DNA from: an uncultured Blautia sp.
Lineage (GTDB): Bacteria; Bacillota; Clostridia; Lachnospirales; Lachnospiraceae
Direction of reading: 5' to 3'
Length of the DNA: 25,586 nt
Assembly (NCBI GenBank): GCA_934394545.1
Contig: CAKRRG010000040.1
Span: 1 to 25,586, forward strand
The notes under the pieces are model-generated. The model made no database searches, had not been told where the DNA came from, and was given only the letters and a program-made list of their open reading frames with translations. Numbering within the stretch: the first letter of the stretch is position 1; the number at the start of each line of letters is the position of its first letter. Made by a program: the position numbers and the translations under genes. Positions 22,921 through 25,586 of this stretch are shown here, in pieces.

Positions 22921-22973
22921 AAACAGCATCCAGGCAGAAGTTCTTTCATCCGATTTCTGTCTGAATGCTGTTT
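22921..22973 (+). terminator. Terminator after the ABC-F gene
   Basis: AAACAGCAT (22921-22929) pairs with ATGCTGTTT (22965-22973), extended inside by CAGGCAGAA with TTCTGTCTG (one wobble). It begins 14 nt after the stop. Confidence 0.7.
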
Positions 22974-22980
22974 CATATAT

Positions 22981-23008
22981 AGACATGTCGCCTACAGGCG
23001 ACATGTCT
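22981..23008. terminator. Hairpin between convergent ABC-F and secreted-protein genes
   Basis: AGACATGTCGCC (22981-22992) and GGCGACATGTCT (22997-23008) form a perfect 12-bp stem with a 4-nt loop, 3 nt from the stop of the minus-strand gene. T-rich sequence follows on the plus strand (GTTTAGTTT); on the minus strand the tail is only AT-rich. A second barrier for both transcripts is likely. Confidence 0.6.
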
Positions 23009-23010
23009 GT

Positions 23011-24066
23011 TTAGTTTATAAACTGAATGATTCCGGATACCTGCTCATAAGCACTATCCCAATCCTGAGAGCCTGTCAGACCCTTAACTTTTCCCTTAAT
23101 GGTAACCTTCTTTGCAGAGGAAAAAGCGGAAGCATCTGATTTAATTCCTTTGTTGGTAGTAAAGTCATGTGTTCCCCACAGCTTATCCTCCTGATACTTA
23201 CCGTCTGCCTTCAGCTTAATATTACTGAATGCTGCATTTACGGAATCTCCGTTTAATCTTGCAGAACCCTCTACACGGAGATATACAGTTGTTTTCGCAA
23301 GGCTGTTGTTCTTTACGGATTTCGCCAGCTTGCCGTTCACATAACAGTTACAGGTTCCATCCTTCTTCACTGCCAGCATTACATGATAGGTCTTATTTCT
23401 TGCTGCTTCCTGAACCCAGATATAGCTCTGTCCGCCGGCATTGTTATGAGCAACATTCTCAATCATAAACCATGCTTTACCGGTATATGGAGCTCTTGCA
23501 TGCTGGTCATACTGAATACCAAAGCTTACTGCTGAAGTTGCTGTGCAGGCAACCAGCTTTGCATGGTAACCGGATCCGGAACCGGAAAGCATCATATCTG
23601 CTTCAATGGTATACACAGAATCCGTATTGGCAATATCGGAAGTACCAGAAGAATTGCCATTTGCTGTAGTGCCGGAATTTTCAGCCGGGATCTTGAAAAC
23701 GATTTTCAGGCCTTTTTTGTTATATGCACTTACTTTCTTTCCCTTGTATGCTTTTACCGTATAATAGTAAGTAGTTCCACTCTTTACCTTCTTATCCGTA
23801 TAAGAGGTTTTGTTGGCACCCTTTACACGCTTGATTTTCTTCCAGGAACCATTTCCTGCCTTACGGTAAACATAGTAGCCGGTTGCTCCTTTGCTCTTCT
23901 TCCAGGTAACTTTCACACTCTTATCAACACGTGTTACCCGTGAAAGCTTAGGCGCCTTTAATGCTGCTGCCTGGACCGCTTCTGCTTTTCCAAATGAATA
24001 AACCGGAAATACAAGCATAAACGCCAGTAAAAACAACATCAGTTTCTTGATTGCCTTTCTGTTCAT
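23011..24066 (-). CDS. Secreted fibronectin type III protein with unknown C-terminal domain
   Basis: A 351-aa exported protein. Residues 1-33 are a signal peptide (LMLFLLAFMLVFPVYSF core, cleavage near VQAA). A fibronectin type III domain fills about 36-125 (SVKVTWKKSKGATGYYVYRK, SYTDKKVKSGTTYYYTVKAY). After a Ser/Asn/Gly-rich linker (about 128-150) comes a beta-rich region of about 200 residues with YTIEADMML, KAWFMIENVAHN, YHVMLAVKKDGTCNCYVNGKL and YLRVEGSARL; it resembles a concanavalin-like sandwich in which a ligand-binding sheet alternates with turns, but no family is recognised. No sortase or binding motif for wall anchoring was found. GGAGGAG precedes the ATG. Not obviously linked to its neighbours; adhesion or carbohydrate binding is a guess. 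Confidence 0.8.
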   Translation of the reverse strand: MNRKAIKKLMLFLLAFMLVFPVYSFGKAEAVQAAALKAPKLSRVTRVDKSVKVTWKKSKGATGYYVYRKAGNGSWKKIKRVKGANKTSYTDKKVKSGTTYYYTVKAYKGKKVSAYNKKGLKIVFKIPAENSGTTANGNSSGTSDIANTDSVYTIEADMMLSGSGSGYHAKLVACTATSAVSFGIQYDQHARAPYTGKAWFMIENVAHNNAGGQSYIWVQEAARNKTYHVMLAVKKDGTCNCYVNGKLAKSVKNNSLAKTTVYLRVEGSARLNGDSVNAAFSNIKLKADGKYQEDKLWGTHDFTTNKGIKSDASAFSSAKKVTIKGKVKGLTGSQDWDSAYEQVSGIIQFIN

Positions 24067-24097
24067 GATACTCCTCCTTCTGCACTGTTCAATATAA

Positions 24098-24133
24098 AGG
24101 CGAAGAATTCCATTTCGTGGGAATTCTCCGCCT
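24098..24133 (-). terminator. Terminator after the EF-G-like gene
   Basis: AGGCGAAGAATTCC (24098-24111) pairs with GGAATTCTCCGCCT (24120-24133) over 14 positions with one wobble on the minus-strand transcript, followed by TTTATATT there. It lies 14 nt past the stop. Confidence 0.8.
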
Positions 24134-24146
24134 ATGATTATACTAC

Positions 24147-25586
24147 TTATTCGTCAGCAGCGTCAACCTTACTTGCCCGTGCTTCAATTTCCTTCTGCTG
24201 GATATCTCCAGGAGCCTGCTCATAACGTGCAAACTCATAGGAGAAGTCACCACTTCCACCAGTCATGGAACGAAGATCTGTGGAATATCCATAGATTTCA
24301 AGAAGCGGAACATCAGCTTCAATAATGGTATTTCCTTCATGATCCGGATTCATTCCAAGAACACGGCCACGGCGCTTATTCAGGTCACCCATAACATCAC
24401 CGGTATATTTATCCGGAACTGTAACCTTCATGGAAACAATTGGCTCTAACAGTACAGGAGAGGCATCCATGAAGCCTTTCTTAAATGCAAGGATCGTTGC
24501 CATCTTAAATGCCATCTCAGAAGAGTCTACCGGATGATAAGAACCATCATAAAGAGTAGCCTTTACACCAACAACCGGATATGCTGCAAGAGGTCCCTTC
24601 TGGACACATTCCTGAAGTCCCTTCTCAACTGCCGGGAAGTAATTCTTCGGAACGGCACCACCTACAACCACCTGCTCAAATACATATGGGGTCTCCATAT
24701 CGCCTGATGGCTCGAAACGCATCTTAACATGTCCATACTGTCCGTGTCCACCAGACTGTTTCTTATGCTTGCCTTCTACATCTGAATTCTTACGGATTGT
24801 CTCACGGAACGGAACCTTCGGCTTGGAAAGCTCTACGTCTACTTTATAACGTTCTTTCAGCATGCTGACAACAACATCCAGATGCTGGTCACCCATACCA
24901 TAAATAAGGCTCTGACGGTTCGCACCATCGTTCTCTACGCGGATGGTTCTGTCCTCACTTGCAATCTTCGCAAGAGCCTGGGAAATCTTGTCTTCATCTC
25001 CCTTATTCACTGCCTTAAATCTCTTATAGGTATAAGGAGTGGAAAGGATTGCCTTCGGATAAAGAACGGGGTTCGCCTTCGTTGCAAGGCTGTCACCTGT
25101 CTGAACACTTACTAATTTCGCAATCGCACCAATATCACCTGCATGAAGCTCCGGAACCTCAATCGGCTTGGAACCCTGGAGAACATATAATTTATTCAGA
25201 CGCTCTTCTGTACCTTTCTCTACATTAAGAAGGGTATCGTCAGATTTAATAACACCTGAGCAAACCTTGATCAGGGAATACTTGCCAAGGAACGGATCCA
25301 CGATGGACTTCCATACGTATGCGGATTTCGCTTTGGCGAAGTCATAATTTGCTTCAAAAATCTCATTGGTCTTCTGGGAAATACCGTTACAGGAACGTTT
25401 ATCCGGGCTTGGGAAATATCCGCAAATATCATCCAGAAGATTGGAAACTCCACGAAGATTGATCGGGGATCCCATGCATACCGGAACAATGCTTGCATCC
25501 TGTACATTCGCTGCAAGTGCTGCGGAAACCTCTGTTACAGAGAACTCATCTCCCTCAAAGTAACGATCCATGAATTCCTCGCTGGT
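24147..25586 (-). CDS. Elongation factor G-like GTPase, 5' part outside the window
   Basis: Only the C-terminal ~479 residues are visible; the frame continues past 25586, so the start and most of the GTPase domain are missing. What remains matches EF-G: the end of the G domain with a VPVCMGSPINLRGV stretch, domain II (FLGKYSLIKVCSGVIKSDDTL), domain III (QALAKIASEDRTIRV, GMGDQHLDVVVSMLKERY), domain IV (GGHGQYGHVKMRFEPS, GAVPKNYFPAVEKGL) and domain V (LLEPIVSMKVTVPDKYTGDVMGDLNKRRGRVLGM). The HGQYGHVKMRF form and the rather divergent domain II are like the second EF-G class (EF-G2/FusA2) rather than the main fusA product, which would normally lie next to rpsL-rpsG and tufA; none are here. It ends in an acidic tail. 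A terminator follows. Confidence 0.88.
   Translation of the reverse strand, partial: TSEEFMDRYFEGDEFSVTEVSAALAANVQDASIVPVCMGSPINLRGVSNLLDDICGYFPSPDKRSCNGISQKTNEIFEANYDFAKAKSAYVWKSIVDPFLGKYSLIKVCSGVIKSDDTLLNVEKGTEERLNKLYVLQGSKPIEVPELHAGDIGAIAKLVSVQTGDSLATKANPVLYPKAILSTPYTYKRFKAVNKGDEDKISQALAKIASEDRTIRVENDGANRQSLIYGMGDQHLDVVVSMLKERYKVDVELSKPKVPFRETIRKNSDVEGKHKKQSGGHGQYGHVKMRFEPSGDMETPYVFEQVVVGGAVPKNYFPAVEKGLQECVQKGPLAAYPVVGVKATLYDGSYHPVDSSEMAFKMATILAFKKGFMDASPVLLEPIVSMKVTVPDKYTGDVMGDLNKRRGRVLGMNPDHEGNTIIEADVPLLEIYGYSTDLRSMTGGSGDFSYEFARYEQAPGDIQQKEIEARASKVDAADE

Noticed and set aside
23011..24066. Fibronectin-domain protein as a phage tail or sortase-anchored adhesin
   Set aside because: It has a signal peptide but no LPxTG-type end, and no phage gene lies nearby.

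Overview
The window is a chromosomal stretch from a low-to-moderate GC Gram-positive anaerobe, most likely a Lachnospiraceae member (Blautia/Dorea/Ruminococcus-like). The reasons are Bacillus/Clostridium-type promoters and Shine-Dalgarno sites, a tyrosyl T-box leader, the yicC-remA-gmk-rpoZ gene order, RqcH and ABC-F proteins, a cell-wall-binding-repeat protein and a Cys/Gly-rich small protein of a kind I associate with that family. No rRNA, tRNA, CRISPR array, transposase or phage gene was seen, so this is mostly core genome with a small accessory pocket near 12.2-14.0 kb.

Layout: (1) 1-2.1 kb, minus strand: a DUF1538 membrane protein followed by a P-II-like gene cut by the window edge. (2) 2.1-6.3 kb, minus strand: rpsU, cardiolipin synthase, cysteine desulfurase and mnmA; the last two form a sulfur relay for tRNA wobble-uridine thiolation. 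A 61-nt copy of a repeat lies between cls and the desulfurase gene. (3) 6.5-10.8 kb, minus strand: tyrS under a T-box leader, then alaS with its own promoter. (4) 10.9-14.0 kb: a secreted SleB-type cell wall hydrolase with cell-wall-binding repeats (minus), a 96-aa protein with 21 cysteines (plus), a 53-aa small ORF (minus), two unknown small genes (plus), and a 214-bp structured element with imperfect terminal inverted repeats. (5) 14.0-19.4 kb, minus strand: the compact yicC-remA-gmk-rpoZ-rimO-pgsA-cinA cluster, read from one near-consensus promoter. (6) 19.5-22.9 kb, plus strand: rqcH and an ABC-F ATPase, probably co-transcribed, linked to ribosome quality control. (7) 23.0-25.6 kb, minus strand: a secreted fibronectin-type-III protein of unknown role and the 3' part of an EF-G-like GTPase gene.

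Most genes serve translation and its fidelity: two aminoacyl-tRNA synthetases, tRNA thiolation, ribosomal proteins and their modification, rescue factors and EF-G. The rest are envelope genes (cls, pgsA, hydrolase, secreted protein). The least explained parts are the repeat element (two copies, one apparently collapsed at its stem), the Cys-rich protein, the pair of unknown genes, and the hairpins in the leaders of rpsU and the DUF1538 gene. I could run no database search; names rest on motifs and family knowledge.
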